DNA from: Geobacter sp.
GTDB lineage: Bacteria > Desulfobacterota > Desulfuromonadia > Geobacterales > Geobacteraceae
Direction: 5' to 3'
NCBI GenBank assembly: GCA_003857395.1
Contig: RPRC01000301.1
Location: 1-5,726 of the forward strand
Length of the DNA: 5,726 nt
Position 1 is the stretch's first letter; the number at the start of each line of letters is the position of its first letter. Of the stretch, positions 1 to 5,726 are shown piece by piece. A model generated the notes under the pieces. The model saw nothing but the letters and a program-made list of their open reading frames with translations. It was not told where the DNA came from and searched no databases. The translations under genes and the position numbers were made by a program.

Positions 1-71
1 GGGAAATCAAGTGATTGGCCTGTTTTATCTTTCCGGGCACTGAATTCTGAACCTGCGGTAAGTTCTGGAAA

Positions 72-88
72 AATAATTAGTAATTATT
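72..88. repeat. Perfect 17-bp AT-rich palindrome upstream of the regulator gene
   Basis: The arms AATAATTA (72-79) and TAATTATT (81-88) are exact reverse complements around a single G at position 80. The palindrome ends 11 bp upstream of a candidate -35 box (100-105) for the regulator gene, where an operator could lie. The composition is almost pure A/T, so a chance palindrome is easier here than in mixed sequence. A role as a binding site is inference only. Confidence 0.4.
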
Positions 89-99
89 CAAGTTCTCAT

Positions 100-128
100 T
101 TGACTTAGGGTAACTTTTGGTATATAGA
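100..128 (+). promoter_or_regulatory. Candidate sigma70-type promoter for the BTAD regulator
   Basis: TTGACT (100-105) matches five of six bases of the -35 consensus and is followed after 17 bp by TATAGA (123-128), a four-of-six -10 box. An overlapping alternative is TATATA (121-126), preceded by TG at 118-119 in extended -10 style. Transcription would start near 135 and give a leader of roughly 120 nt before the ATG at 255. Assignment is from consensus matching only. Confidence 0.4.
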
Positions 129-254
129 TCGACTGACATAATCGCAGTGATAAAATCGCACAATTATTGTATCCACAACCTTTATTCTTAAGCTTCAAAT
201 AGTTTCGGTTGTCATTATTTGGAAAATCACTCCCAGAAAACGAGAGCACTGCAG

Positions 255-905
255 ATGCGGACGAAAACAAAAATTAAATCTGTACTGGACCCTGTGAAAA
301 AAAGTGTAAAGACTTCTGTCTCAACTTTCGGCGGTTTGAATGTGTATTTTGATGATGTGCCGGTCTCAATCGCCTGGGAGAGTCAGAAGGCTCGGCTCTT
401 GTTCTGCTGCCTTCTGGTGACGTGCGATCAATGGGTGCATCGTCAAAAGATAATTGAAGCGGTCTGGCCTGGTTGCACGTATGCTTCCGGAGAAAAGAAT
501 TTTAAGACCACTTTGAGCCGCCTGCGCAAATCATTTTCTGCAGCCCATGGGGTTACCCCGGTTCTCGCCCAAGGTGAAGCCATTCGATTAAACCATCTGG
601 ATGTTTCGGCCGATGCCAGTGATTTTAAGAGCAATGCAACTCAAGGCATCAAACTTCTGGTGAGGGGAGAGATCAAGGCAGCCAGGACTTATCTGGAAGC
701 AGCTCAAGATCTTTATCTTGGAGATTTTCTGCCTGAAGAACCCAACAACAGTTTCATTTCAACGGCACGTCTTGAATATGCCGATACCTATACCTCCGTA
801 ATCAAGTCGCTCGAGAAAAGTTATCTCCTAGAGGGTAACTTGGATGCTCTGGAAGTCTTTTCCCTGCTGAAAAATGTTCACTCGATGAACCTGCCTTGTG
901 AATGA
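255..905 (+). CDS. Winged-helix/BTAD-type transcriptional regulator, truncated in the BTAD domain
   Basis: The 216-residue product resembles the DNA-binding half of SARP/BTAD-type activators. Residues about 24-115 look like an OmpR-like winged helix: a starting strand FGGLNVYF, the segment QKARLLFCCLL, then WVHRQKIIEAVWPG, the recognition-helix-like KNFKTTLSRLRKSF, and a closing hairpin around QGEAIRLN. Residues about 118-216 begin a BTAD helical repeat domain, with the typical LYLGDFLPEE stretch and a helix pair ending at NLPCE. BTAD domains normally continue for another 50-60 residues, so the protein stops mid-domain; the same frame after the TGA still resembles the missing part (see 906-1085). 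I chose ATG 255, which has a weak GAGAG 8 nt upstream. An in-frame TTG at 219 would add 12 residues but has no Shine-Dalgarno sequence. No ATPase or sensor domain is present. The target genes are unknown, and function in this truncated form is uncertain. Confidence 0.7.
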   Translation: MRTKTKIKSVLDPVKKSVKTSVSTFGGLNVYFDDVPVSIAWESQKARLLFCCLLVTCDQWVHRQKIIEAVWPGCTYASGEKNFKTTLSRLRKSFSAAHGVTPVLAQGEAIRLNHLDVSADASDFKSNATQGIKLLVRGEIKAARTYLEAAQDLYLGDFLPEEPNNSFISTARLEYADTYTSVIKSLEKSYLLEGNLDALEVFSLLKNVHSMNLPCE

Positions 906-1085
906 AGCGTCAGATTTGGCGTCTCACCTTATGCCCTCCAAGCGTACTGTTTGCATGGGGGGCGAGATCTTGTCCTCTACACCTACCAAAGCTTGACAAC
1001 GGAATATTCTTTTCGAGTAGCGTTGCAGTTTTGTGGGCCTTCTTTAGTCCTTGAAGACATCTGGTATTTTAAGTATACTCAATAA
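906..1085 (+). pseudogene. Remnant of the BTAD C-terminus, in frame after the TGA stop
   Basis: After TGA 903-905 the same frame stays open for 59 codons up to TAA 1083-1085. From about 930 it reads YALQAYCLHGGRDLVLYTYQ, then SLTTEY, and later GPSLVLEDI. This fits the end of BTAD domains, whose general pattern is LM-x-x-Y-x-x-x-G-x-x-x-x-AL-x-x-Y-x-x-L followed by a PSxELxxL-like tail. Between 898 and 923 the +1 frame reads NEASDLA, which fits the usual PxNEE helix start better than frame 0 does. A small insertion near 899 plus a compensating change near 925-935 would explain both. The segment is probably not translated as it stands. The aspS promoter appears to lie inside its last 35 bp. Confidence 0.5.
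1051..1079 (+). promoter_or_regulatory. Candidate sigma70-type promoter for aspS
   Basis: TTGAAG (1051-1056, four of six) is followed after exactly 17 bp by TATACT (1074-1079, five of six). This predicts a start near 1086 and a leader of about 42 nt to the GTG at 1128. A perfect TATAAT lies further down at 1093-1098, but no recognisable -35 box or extended -10 TG goes with it. Either could be used. Confidence 0.5.
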
Positions 1086-1115
1086 GTTTTCGTATAATTC
1101 TTTGCATTATGGAAC

Positions 1116-1120
1116 GGAGG
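1116..1120 (+). promoter_or_regulatory. Ribosome binding site fixing the GTG start of aspS
   Basis: A full GGAGG lies 7 nt upstream of GTG 1128-1130, an ideal spacing. The nearby ATG at 1109-1111 is in a different frame and precedes the site. The site therefore supports the GTG as the true start. Confidence 0.8.
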
Positions 1121-1127
1121 ATTCCCT

Positions 1128-2909
1128 GTGATTGATTTTCTTGGTGATTGGAAAAGAACCAGCTATTGCGGCATGTTGACCGCTGAAGACATAGGAAAAG
1201 ACGTTGTGTTGATGGGCTGGGCAATGAGGCGCCGTGATCATGGCGGCCTTATCTTTGTGGATTTGCGAGACCGGGAAGGACTCGCACAGATTGTTTTTGA
1301 TCCCGAGATAAAAGAGGCTGCTCATCGGAAAGCTGAAGGTGTCAGGAATGAATTCGTACTTGCGGTAAAAGGAAAGGTTGCGCCGCGTCCGGAAGGGACG
1401 GTTAACCCTTCCCTGAAGACTGGTGAAGTCGAGGTTATTGTATCGGAATGCAAAATACTGAACCGATCAAAAGCTCTGCCCTTTACCCTTGATGAGCATG
1501 TTGATGTAGCGGAAAACATTCGGCTGAAATATCGTTACCTTGATCTACGGCGTCCAAGCCTGCAGAAAAATCTTCTTCTCAGGTCAAAAGTAACCGAAAT
1601 AACTCGTGAGTATCTTTCCAAGAGCGGTTTTGTCGAGGTTGAGACGCCCTACCTTTCGAAGTCAACTCCTGAAGGTGCTCGTGATTTTCTAGTGCCTTCA
1701 CGAATAAGCCAAGGTGATTTTTATGCTTTACCGCAATCACCGCAACTCTATAAGCAGATTCTTATGGTTTCCGGTTTTGACCGATACTACCAGATTGTTC
1801 GCTGCTTCCGGGATGAAGACCTACGTGCCGATCGTCAGCCCGAGTTCACCCAGGTTGACTGTGAGATGTCCTTTGTTGACAGGGAAGATGTCATTTCAAT
1901 CATGGAAATGCTGATTGCGAAGATTTTCAGGGACGCAAAAGGAGTCGAGGTACAATGTCCCATGCCGCGTATGACATACAGCGAAGCAATCAGGCGTTTT
2001 GGTGTGGACAACCCCGATATCCGTTTTGGTCTCGAATTGGTTGAGCTTTCAGAAATAGTCGGCTCATCAGGCTTCAAGGTCTTTGCGGATGTGGTTGCTT
2101 CCGGGGGCATTGTAAAAGGAATAAATGCCAAGGGATGTGCTGGCCTGTCGCGAAAAGAGATTGATGAACTGACCGAGTTTGTCAAGATTTACGGCGCAAA
2201 AGGGCTTGCCTATGTAAAAATGACGGCTGACGGTTGGCAGTCTCCCATCGCTAAGTTTTTCACTGAGGATGAAATCAAATCCCTGAACGCTGCATTCAGT
2301 GCCGAGGTTGGCGATCTTCTCCTCTTTGTTGCAGACAGGCCAAAAGTAGTAAACGATTCTTTGGGCAGGCTGAGGAATCGTCTGGCGCAGACCTTGAAAC
2401 TTACTGATAACAATACGTTCCGATTTGTCTGGATAACGGATTTTCCGCTGCTTGAGTGGGACGTTGAAGAGAAAAGATGGGTTGCGGTACATCACCCGTT
2501 CACTGCTCCGATGGATGAAGATATTCCTTATCTTGACTCGGATCCGGGACGATGTCGCGCCAAAGCATATGACCTGGTCCTGAATGGTAACGAAATCGGC
2601 GGTGGGAGTATCCGTATCCATCAGGAAAAAATCCAGTCGCAGATGTTTCGTATGTTGGGTATTTCCGAGGAAGATGCCCAGGCGAAATTTGGATACCTCC
2701 TCGATGCATTGGAGTTCGGCACTCCGCCACACGGTGGTATCGCATTTGGCATGGACCGGTTGATCATGCTTATGACTGGCAGCGAGTCGATCCGTGAAGT
2801 CATAGCTTTTCCGAAAACACAGAGGGGTTCCTGCCTGATGTCGGAGGCACCGTCGATCGTTGACGCCAAGCAGTTGCGGGATTTGGGGCTTCGATTAATC
2901 GTCAAGTAA
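1128..2909 (+). CDS. aspS: Aspartyl-tRNA synthetase, bacterial type, probably non-discriminating
   Basis: This class IIb synthetase charges tRNA with aspartate in the cytoplasm using ATP. At 593 residues it has the full bacterial length (E. coli 590). An OB-fold anticodon-binding domain covers about residues 15-115 ([20 protein letters not shown]). The catalytic core has motif 1 around 168-181 ([14 protein letters not shown]), the aspartate-binding QSPQLYKQ at 203-210, motif 2 at 226-242 ([17 protein letters not shown]), [13 protein letters not shown] at 486-498 and motif 3 at 536-545 ([10 protein letters not shown], with its invariant Arg544). The bacterial GAD insertion spans about 295-420. 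His38 and Gly90 occupy the positions of E. coli Leu30 and Lys81. In characterised non-discriminating enzymes such as that of Pseudomonas aeruginosa these are His and Gly, so this enzyme probably also makes Asp-tRNA(Asn) for GatCAB. The 3' end overlaps the convergent trmL by 15 bp. Confidence 0.97.
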   Translation: MIDFLGDWKRTSYCGMLTAEDIGKDVVLMGWAMRRRDHGGLIFVDLRDREGLAQIVFDPEIKEAAHRKAEGVRNEFVLAVKGKVAPRPEGTVNPSLKTGEVEVIVSECKILNRSKALPFTLDEHVDVAENIRLKYRYLDLRRPSLQKNLLLRSKVTEITREYLSKSGFVEVETPYLSKSTPEGARDFLVPSRISQGDFYALPQSPQLYKQILMVSGFDRYYQIVRCFRDEDLRADRQPEFTQVDCEMSFVDREDVISIMEMLIAKIFRDAKGVEVQCPMPRMTYSEAIRRFGVDNPDIRFGLELVELSEIVGSSGFKVFADVVASGGIVKGINAKGCAGLSRKEIDELTEFVKIYGAKGLAYVKMTADGWQSPIAKFFTEDEIKSLNAAFSAEVGDLLLFVADRPKVVNDSLGRLRNRLAQTLKLTDNNTFRFVWITDFPLLEWDVEEKRWVAVHHPFTAPMDEDIPYLDSDPGRCRAKAYDLVLNGNEIGGGSIRIHQEKIQSQMFRMLGISEEDAQAKFGYLLDALEFGTPPHGGIAFGMDRLIMLMTGSESIREVIAFPKTQRGSCLMSEAPSIVDAKQLRDLGLRLIVK

Positions 2910-3416
2910 GTGCTCGGTCTCACGGCGGTGCCTGGTTCGCGCCACCTCCGATAATCTTCCTGTCTGGCGCAGGGCCTCGTAGAGGACAATTCCTGTCGCT
3001 GTCGCAAGATTAATACTGCGGACGTTACCGAAAATGGGAATTCTGATGGTTGTGTCGGGGTTTTCCCGGAGAAGTTCCTCAGGAAGTCCTGCGGTTTCTT
3101 TGCCGAAAACGAGAAAATCACCTTCGTGATATCGTACATCCACATAGGATTTCTCAGCTTTCTTGCTGGCATAGAAAAAGCGGCCAGCCGGATTAGCCCG
3201 TTTAACCTCAGTGAGGTTTTGCCAATATTTAATCTCCACTTCTTTCCAGTAATCGAGCCCGGCCCGTTTGAGTGTTTTGTCATCGGTAGAAAAACCGAGT
3301 TTTCCAACCAAGTGGAGGGTCGAGCAGGTTGCTCCGCAGAGTCGTGCAATATTTCCCGTGTTTGGTGGAATTTCCGGCTCTATTAATACAATATTGAACG
3401 GTTTGAATGAAATCAT
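2895..3416 (-). CDS. trmL: tRNA (cytidine/uridine-34 2'-O)-methyltransferase, TrmL
   Basis: This SPOUT-fold enzyme of the TrmH superfamily uses S-adenosylmethionine to methylate the ribose of the wobble nucleotide; in E. coli the targets are two tRNA-Leu isoacceptors. The 173 residues carry the TrmL hallmarks: [20 protein letters not shown] near the N-terminus, KRAGLDYW at 50-57, the knot motif [14 protein letters not shown] at 103-116, and [20 protein letters not shown] at 124-143, whose RSINL contributes to the cofactor-binding knot. E. coli TrmL is 157 residues; the extra length here is a charged tail from about 155 on (RHRRETEH). I chose ATG 3414-3416 because homology starts there and an AGG (3425-3427, minus strand) sits 8 nt upstream. 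The frame is open as far as 3536, but that extension has no family resemblance. Its 3' end overlaps aspS tail to tail, so the two are not co-transcribed. Confidence 0.95.
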   Translation of the reverse strand: MISFKPFNIVLIEPEIPPNTGNIARLCGATCSTLHLVGKLGFSTDDKTLKRAGLDYWKEVEIKYWQNLTEVKRANPAGRFFYASKKAEKSYVDVRYHEGDFLVFGKETAGLPEELLRENPDTTIRIPIFGNVRSINLATATGIVLYEALRQTGRLSEVARTRHRRETEHLLDD

Positions 3417-3434
3417 TTCATTTTCCTGCCTCTG

Positions 3435-3453
3435 TTTCCCGTTAGCGGGGAAA
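3435..3453 (-). repeat. Small inverted repeat in the trmL leader
   Basis: TTTCCC (3435-3440) and GGGAAA (3448-3453) are exact reverse complements around a 7-nt loop; a bulged pairing can extend the stem by one G-C pair. It lies 18 nt upstream of the trmL start codon, inside the expected leader. No T-run follows it on either strand, so it is not a typical terminator. Any effect on translation is speculative. Confidence 0.35.
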
Positions 3454-3470
3454 AATGTTGTGGGAGACTT

Positions 3471-3499
3471 CCTATAATAGAAAATCCTTGAAAGGGCAA
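3471..3499 (-). promoter_or_regulatory. Weak candidate promoter for trmL
   Basis: On the minus strand TTGCCC (3499-3494) is followed after 17 bp by TATAGG (3476-3471). The overlapping TATTAT (3479-3474) is a better -10 box but lacks a properly spaced -35. Transcription from here would give a leader of about 50 nt. The matches are imperfect, so this is tentative. Confidence 0.3.
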
Positions 3500-3536
3500 G
3501 CATTCTGTTGCTGCCGGCAAGGTCCTGGCGGGACAA

Positions 3537-3677
3537 TCATTTCTCCCTGCCGAGAATCGCAACGCTTGATTCTGCTTGGCAAATAAGTTGCCGCAAATAT
3601 TCGGAGTTGAAATGCTCTGAGTACATAGTCTGGGCTGAAAGACTGATTTCTTGAAGATCTGTTGAACTCTTTTCCAT
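3537..3677 (-). CDS. Possible small unrecognised protein, 46 codons
   Basis: On the minus strand an ATG at 3677-3675 opens 46 codons ending in TGA at 3539-3537, 120 nt upstream of the trmL start. The peptide begins MEKSSTDLQEISLSAQ and ends AESSVAILGREK. It is polar, looks helical, and has one Cys and no membrane segment. The same frame is open about 21 codons further upstream without a usual start codon, so this could also be the remnant of a longer gene. The only Shine-Dalgarno candidate is a weak GGA about 4 nt before the ATG. Any promoter for it would have to overlap the divergent DUF177 promoter. I do not recognise a family; a chance frame is a real possibility. Confidence 0.22.
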   Translation of the reverse strand: MEKSSTDLQEISLSAQTMYSEHFNSEYLRQLICQAESSVAILGREK

Positions 3678-3711
3678 TTTTCCGGTGCGGAGTTTTGCGG
3701 GATTTATTTCC

Positions 3712-3741
3712 TTGACAAAATTATGGCCATGTCTTTATACT
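3712..3741 (+). promoter_or_regulatory. Strong sigma70-type promoter of the DUF177-rpmF-plsX-fabH operon
   Basis: A perfect -35 box TTGACA (3712-3717) is followed by TATACT (3736-3741, five of six) after 18 bp; the overlapping TTATAC (3735-3740) would give 17 bp. Transcription should start near 3748, about 28 nt before the DUF177 start codon. It is the best promoter-like match I see in the window, fitting for an operon with a ribosomal protein gene. The leader is too short for a riboswitch. Confidence 0.7.
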
Positions 3742-3775
3742 CCAAAACTTTCGATACGGAGACAGGTAATAGTAT

Positions 3776-4309
3776 ATGAGAATAAGGGTTGAAGGGTTTT
3801 CCGATGTGCCGGTTGTTCTTTCAGCACAGGAACCCATTGCTGACTTTCCTGCTCTTTTAGATGTACAGGAAGCTGGCGAATGTACATTTTTAGAGCCATT
3901 GCACCTTGATTTCACGATTTATAAGGAATTCCGGCAGATCAGGGTTCACGGTCACGTTTCTACAAAAGTACGTTTGGCATGTTCTCGATGTCTCATCGCC
4001 TTTGAAACGGATCTTGAAAGCGATTTTACGATTTTTTATTCCAATGCGACGGAAATGCCGATTGAAGAAGAAGTATCATTAACAGCGGAAGACCTGATTT
4101 CTGCCCCCTATGTTGGTGATTATATAGATTTTACGAGTGAGATTGAGGAGCAGGTTCTTTTGGAAATTCCTTACAAGCCTCTTTGTCATGAAGAATGCAA
4201 AGGAATTTGTGTGAAATGTGGAGCCGATTTGAATTCCGGAGAATGCGGTTGTGACCGTTCCGGCACTGGGCTAGCATTCAGTGCCTTGAAAAACTTTACC
4301 GTAAAATGA
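3776..4309 (+). CDS. DUF177 (YceD-family) protein with Cys-rich C-terminus
   Basis: A 177-residue protein of the DUF177/YceD family, which in most bacteria sits directly before rpmF; YceD of E. coli and its plant relatives have been linked to 23S rRNA accumulation. The family hallmark is the central CSRC at 69-72, preceded by GHVSTKVRLA. The C-terminus has nine family-typical residues around Cys137, 141, 145, 148, 157 and 159, in the form C-x3-C-x3-C-x2-CGADLN-x4-C-x-C, which looks like a metal-binding cluster (inference). Start ATG 3776 has AGG (3764-3766) 9 nt upstream and GGAG (3758-3761) a little farther. It is the first gene of the operon, and rpmF follows after 18 nt. A cytoplasmic role in assembly of the large ribosomal subunit is likely but not proven by sequence. 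Confidence 0.9.
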   Translation: MRIRVEGFSDVPVVLSAQEPIADFPALLDVQEAGECTFLEPLHLDFTIYKEFRQIRVHGHVSTKVRLACSRCLIAFETDLESDFTIFYSNATEMPIEEEVSLTAEDLISAPYVGDYIDFTSEIEEQVLLEIPYKPLCHEECKGICVKCGADLNSGECGCDRSGTGLAFSALKNFTVK

Positions 4310-4327
4310 TAGAAGGAGAACCAAAAA

Positions 4328-4510
4328 ATGGCAGTGCCAAAGAAAAAGACATCCAAATCCCGTAAAAATATGAGAAGAGCGCATGATTTTCTCACTCCCC
4401 CCAACGTATCGGTTTGCCCCCAGTGCAAAGCGCCCAAACTTCCTCATCGTGTATGCCCCTCATGTGGCATGTACAAAGGTAAGGAAGTAATCCAGGCAAA
4501 GGATCTTTGA
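4328..4510 (+). CDS. rpmF: 50S ribosomal protein L32 (bL32), zinc-binding form
   Basis: This 60-residue protein of the large ribosomal subunit begins with the standard [21 protein letters not shown] zinc ribbon follows, with Cys30-x2-Cys33 (CPQC) and Cys43-x2-Cys46 (CPSC). All four ligands are present, so this is the C+ form and not the cysteine-free paralogue some bacteria make under zinc limitation. The Shine-Dalgarno AAGGAGA (4313-4319) lies 8 nt before the ATG and is one of the best in the window, fitting high expression. It lies between DUF177 (18 nt upstream) and plsX (47 nt downstream). Length and sequence are normal for the family. Confidence 0.98.
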   Translation: MAVPKKKTSKSRKNMRRAHDFLTPPNVSVCPQCKAPKLPHRVCPSCGMYKGKEVIQAKDL

Positions 4511-4513
4511 TCC
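4501..4513 (+). repeat. Short hairpin spanning the rpmF stop codon
   Basis: GGATC (4501-4505) and GATCC (4509-4513) pair perfectly around a TTT loop, and the TGA stop codon (4508-4510) lies inside. The stem has only 5 bp, and the nearest T-run (4529-4533) is about 15 nt away, so it is not a standard intrinsic terminator. It might slow RNA decay or transcription between rpmF and plsX, but chance is just as likely. Confidence 0.25.
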
Positions 4514-4557
4514 AAACGAAGATTTAAATTTTTACTACAAAAACTGGATGGTTATCT

Positions 4558-5589
4558 ATGAGAGTTGCCGTTGACGGAATGGGCGGCGATAACGCTCCTG
4601 TAGTCGAGGTTGAGGGCGCTGTTGCTGCCGCGCGCGAATTCGGGATTGCCGTCACGCTGGTGGGAAATACTGATGTATTACATCAGGAACTTGCCAAGCA
4701 TAACTGCACAGGCTTGAATATTTCCGTTGTTCATGCGAGCGAAGTCGTGGGAATGCATGACTCTGCATCTGATGCAATTCGCCGGAAAAAAGATTCATCC
4801 ATTCGCATAGCCTACGACCTTGTAAAAGATAACAAGGTCGATGCTGTTGTCAGTGCCGGAAACTCCGGTGCTACCATGGCTGCCGGGATGTTCCTTCTTG
4901 GTCGGTTGAAAGGCATCGACAGGCCTGCAATCGCTACAATATTTCCTAACCTGCACGGCAGAACCCTTATCCTTGACGTTGGTGGAAACGTGGACTGTAA
5001 GCCGCAGAATCTGGTCCAGTTTGCTGTTATGGGTGAGGTTTATGCCAAGTATTTCATGGGCATTGAAAGTCCCCGCGTGGGCCTTCTTTCCAATGGCGAA
5101 GAAGAAAGCAAGGGCAATGAACTGACGCGTGAATCACACGCGCATCTCCAGGAACTTTTGCGTGGAACTTCCTTCAACTACCTTGGTTACGTGGAGGGCC
5201 GGGATGTATTTAACGGTTCTGTCGACGTTGTCGTCTGTGACGGTTTTGTCGGTAACGTTGTGCTGAAGGTTTCAGAAGGACTTGTCGAAACTGTTGGGAA
5301 AATGCTGAAAGCTGAGATAAAGCAGAGTTTTCTTTCCATGGCAGGATATTTATTTGTTCGAGGAGCATTCAAAAACTTTCGCAAGAAAGTTGATTATTCT
5401 GAATATGGCGGAGCTCCGCTCTTGGGAATCAATGGCGTTGGCATGATTTGCCACGGCGGTTCCAGTGCGAAAGCTATTAAGAATGCCATCCGCTTTGCTC
5501 ATGATTACGCCCAAAAGGGTGTAAATATAAAGATGGCGGAAAAGCTGAAACAATATATTACGGACAGCAAACAGCAGCGAGAAGATTAA
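4558..5589 (+). CDS. plsX: Phosphate acyltransferase PlsX
   Basis: PlsX converts acyl-ACP and inorganic phosphate to acyl phosphate, the acyl donor that PlsY uses to start phosphatidic acid synthesis. It is a soluble, membrane-associated enzyme. At 343 residues it has the normal length. Family motifs run in order: [14 protein letters not shown] at the N-terminus, [14 protein letters not shown] at 97-110, [12 protein letters not shown] at 138-149, [16 protein letters not shown] at 175-190, [20 protein letters not shown] at 211-230 with GNVVLK after it, and [18 protein letters not shown] at 283-300. The last residues (from about 335) are hydrophilic and variable. The start ATG has GGATGG (4546-4551) 6 nt upstream, a modest site. 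It lies 47 nt after rpmF and 34 nt before fabH, the usual order at the head of fatty-acid synthesis clusters. No key motif is missing. Confidence 0.97.
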   Translation: MRVAVDGMGGDNAPVVEVEGAVAAAREFGIAVTLVGNTDVLHQELAKHNCTGLNISVVHASEVVGMHDSASDAIRRKKDSSIRIAYDLVKDNKVDAVVSAGNSGATMAAGMFLLGRLKGIDRPAIATIFPNLHGRTLILDVGGNVDCKPQNLVQFAVMGEVYAKYFMGIESPRVGLLSNGEEESKGNELTRESHAHLQELLRGTSFNYLGYVEGRDVFNGSVDVVVCDGFVGNVVLKVSEGLVETVGKMLKAEIKQSFLSMAGYLFVRGAFKNFRKKVDYSEYGGAPLLGINGVGMICHGGSSAKAIKNAIRFAHDYAQKGVNIKMAEKLKQYITDSKQQRED

Positions 5590-5623
5590 GAGAACCACGC
5601 TGCCGGCTGAGAAGGTGGGAAGA

Positions 5624-5726
5624 ATGGCTCATGCTCGAATTACAGGAACCGGCGCTGCCGTTCCTGAAAAGATATTGACCAATGCCGACCTGGAGAAGCT
5701 GGTTGATACGACAGATGAGTGGATTA
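5624..5726 (+). CDS. fabH: 3-oxoacyl-ACP synthase III (KAS III), N-terminal fragment
   Basis: The first 34 codons of FabH, cut by the right window edge. FabH condenses acetyl-CoA with malonyl-ACP to start each fatty-acid chain. The visible part has the family's opening strand [15 protein letters not shown] and the signature [13 protein letters not shown], found right after the N-terminal loop in KAS III enzymes. The catalytic Cys-His-Asn triad lies beyond the window, so activity cannot be judged. The purine-rich AAGGTGGGA (5612-5620) directly before the ATG is the probable ribosome binding site. The position right after plsX supports the assignment, and fabD, fabG and acpP often follow. Confidence 0.93.
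   Translation, partial: MAHARITGTGAAVPEKILTNADLEKLVDTTDEWI

Noticed and set aside
1..108. Open frames entering from the left edge: one to TAG 106-108 and a shorter one to TGA 41-43 ending VIGLFYLSGH.
   Set aside because: Both are too short to recognise and they conflict with each other. One may be the 3' end of an upstream gene, but the sequence cannot decide which.
88..270. A 60-codon minus-strand frame upstream of the regulator.
   Set aside because: It covers the promoter and leader region, has low-complexity Ser/Asn-rich content and resembles no family.
903..905. TGA in the regulator read as selenocysteine.
   Set aside because: BTAD domains have no redox site here, I see no clear SECIS-like hairpin just downstream, and the neighbouring +1 frame match points to indels.
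993..1021. A perfect TTGACA (993-998) as a possible -35 box for aspS.
   Set aside because: No acceptable -10 box occurs 16-18 bp downstream (AGTAGC/GTAGCG), and the hexamer falls in the former coding frame.
902..1054. A 50-codon frame starting with ATG overlapping the regulator's stop (ATGA), beginning MKRQIWRLTL.
   Set aside because: It has no Shine-Dalgarno sequence or family resemblance, and it runs out of frame through a stretch better explained as the end of the BTAD domain.
2067..2732. Long minus-strand frames inside aspS, the longest 221 codons.
   Set aside because: They are antisense shadows of a clearly conserved AspRS frame and do not resemble known proteins.
3417..3536. A 40-residue N-terminal extension of TrmL in the same frame.
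   Set aside because: TrmL homology starts at the Met encoded at 3416, where a ribosome binding site is properly placed. The extension would also cover the putative trmL promoter.
3553..3573. Inverted repeat AGAATC/GATTCT with a 9-nt loop.
   Set aside because: The 6-bp arms with a loose loop and no T-run are expected by chance in a gap of this size.

Overview
The window is about 5.7 kb of mostly ordinary bacterial housekeeping DNA. The gene content and protein style point to a deltaproteobacterium of the Geobacter/Desulfuromonas/Pelobacter kind (Desulfuromonadales-like). This rests on the AspRS N-terminus, the L32 sequence and the order DUF177-rpmF-plsX-fabH, all judged from memory of these families, so the placement is a moderate-confidence inference.

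Left part (1-1127): an AT-rich leader with a perfect 17-bp palindrome and a plausible sigma70-type promoter precedes a 216-residue regulator. The regulator has an OmpR-like winged helix followed by a BTAD-type helical domain. Its frame stops at TGA 903-905, in the middle of the BTAD domain. The 59 codons after that stop, in the same frame, still read like the missing end of the domain. The gene is therefore probably interrupted, and the apparent intergenic region before aspS is largely its remnant.

Middle (1128-3775): aspS (complete, GTG start) runs rightward and trmL (complete) runs leftward. Their 3' ends overlap by 15 bp and I see no terminator between them. The AspRS carries His38 and Gly90 at the two positions linked to the non-discriminating, tRNA-Asp/tRNA-Asn-charging type. 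Between trmL and the next operon lie 359 bp (3417-3775). They hold a possible trmL promoter, a small hairpin, an unrecognised 46-codon leftward reading frame of doubtful status, and a strong promoter for the rightward operon.

Right part (3776-5726): a co-directional cluster of DUF177/YceD, rpmF (ribosomal protein L32), plsX (phosphate acyltransferase) and the first 34 codons of fabH, with spacings of 18, 47 and 34 nt. One good promoter (TTGACA-18 bp-TATACT) precedes it. This is the well-known bacterial arrangement joining ribosome synthesis to the start of fatty-acid and phospholipid synthesis; fab genes probably continue beyond the right edge.

I found no mobile element, CRISPR array, tRNA or rRNA, and no convincing novel system. 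The interrupted regulator, the predicted AspRS specificity and the small unannotated frame are the points most worth following up.
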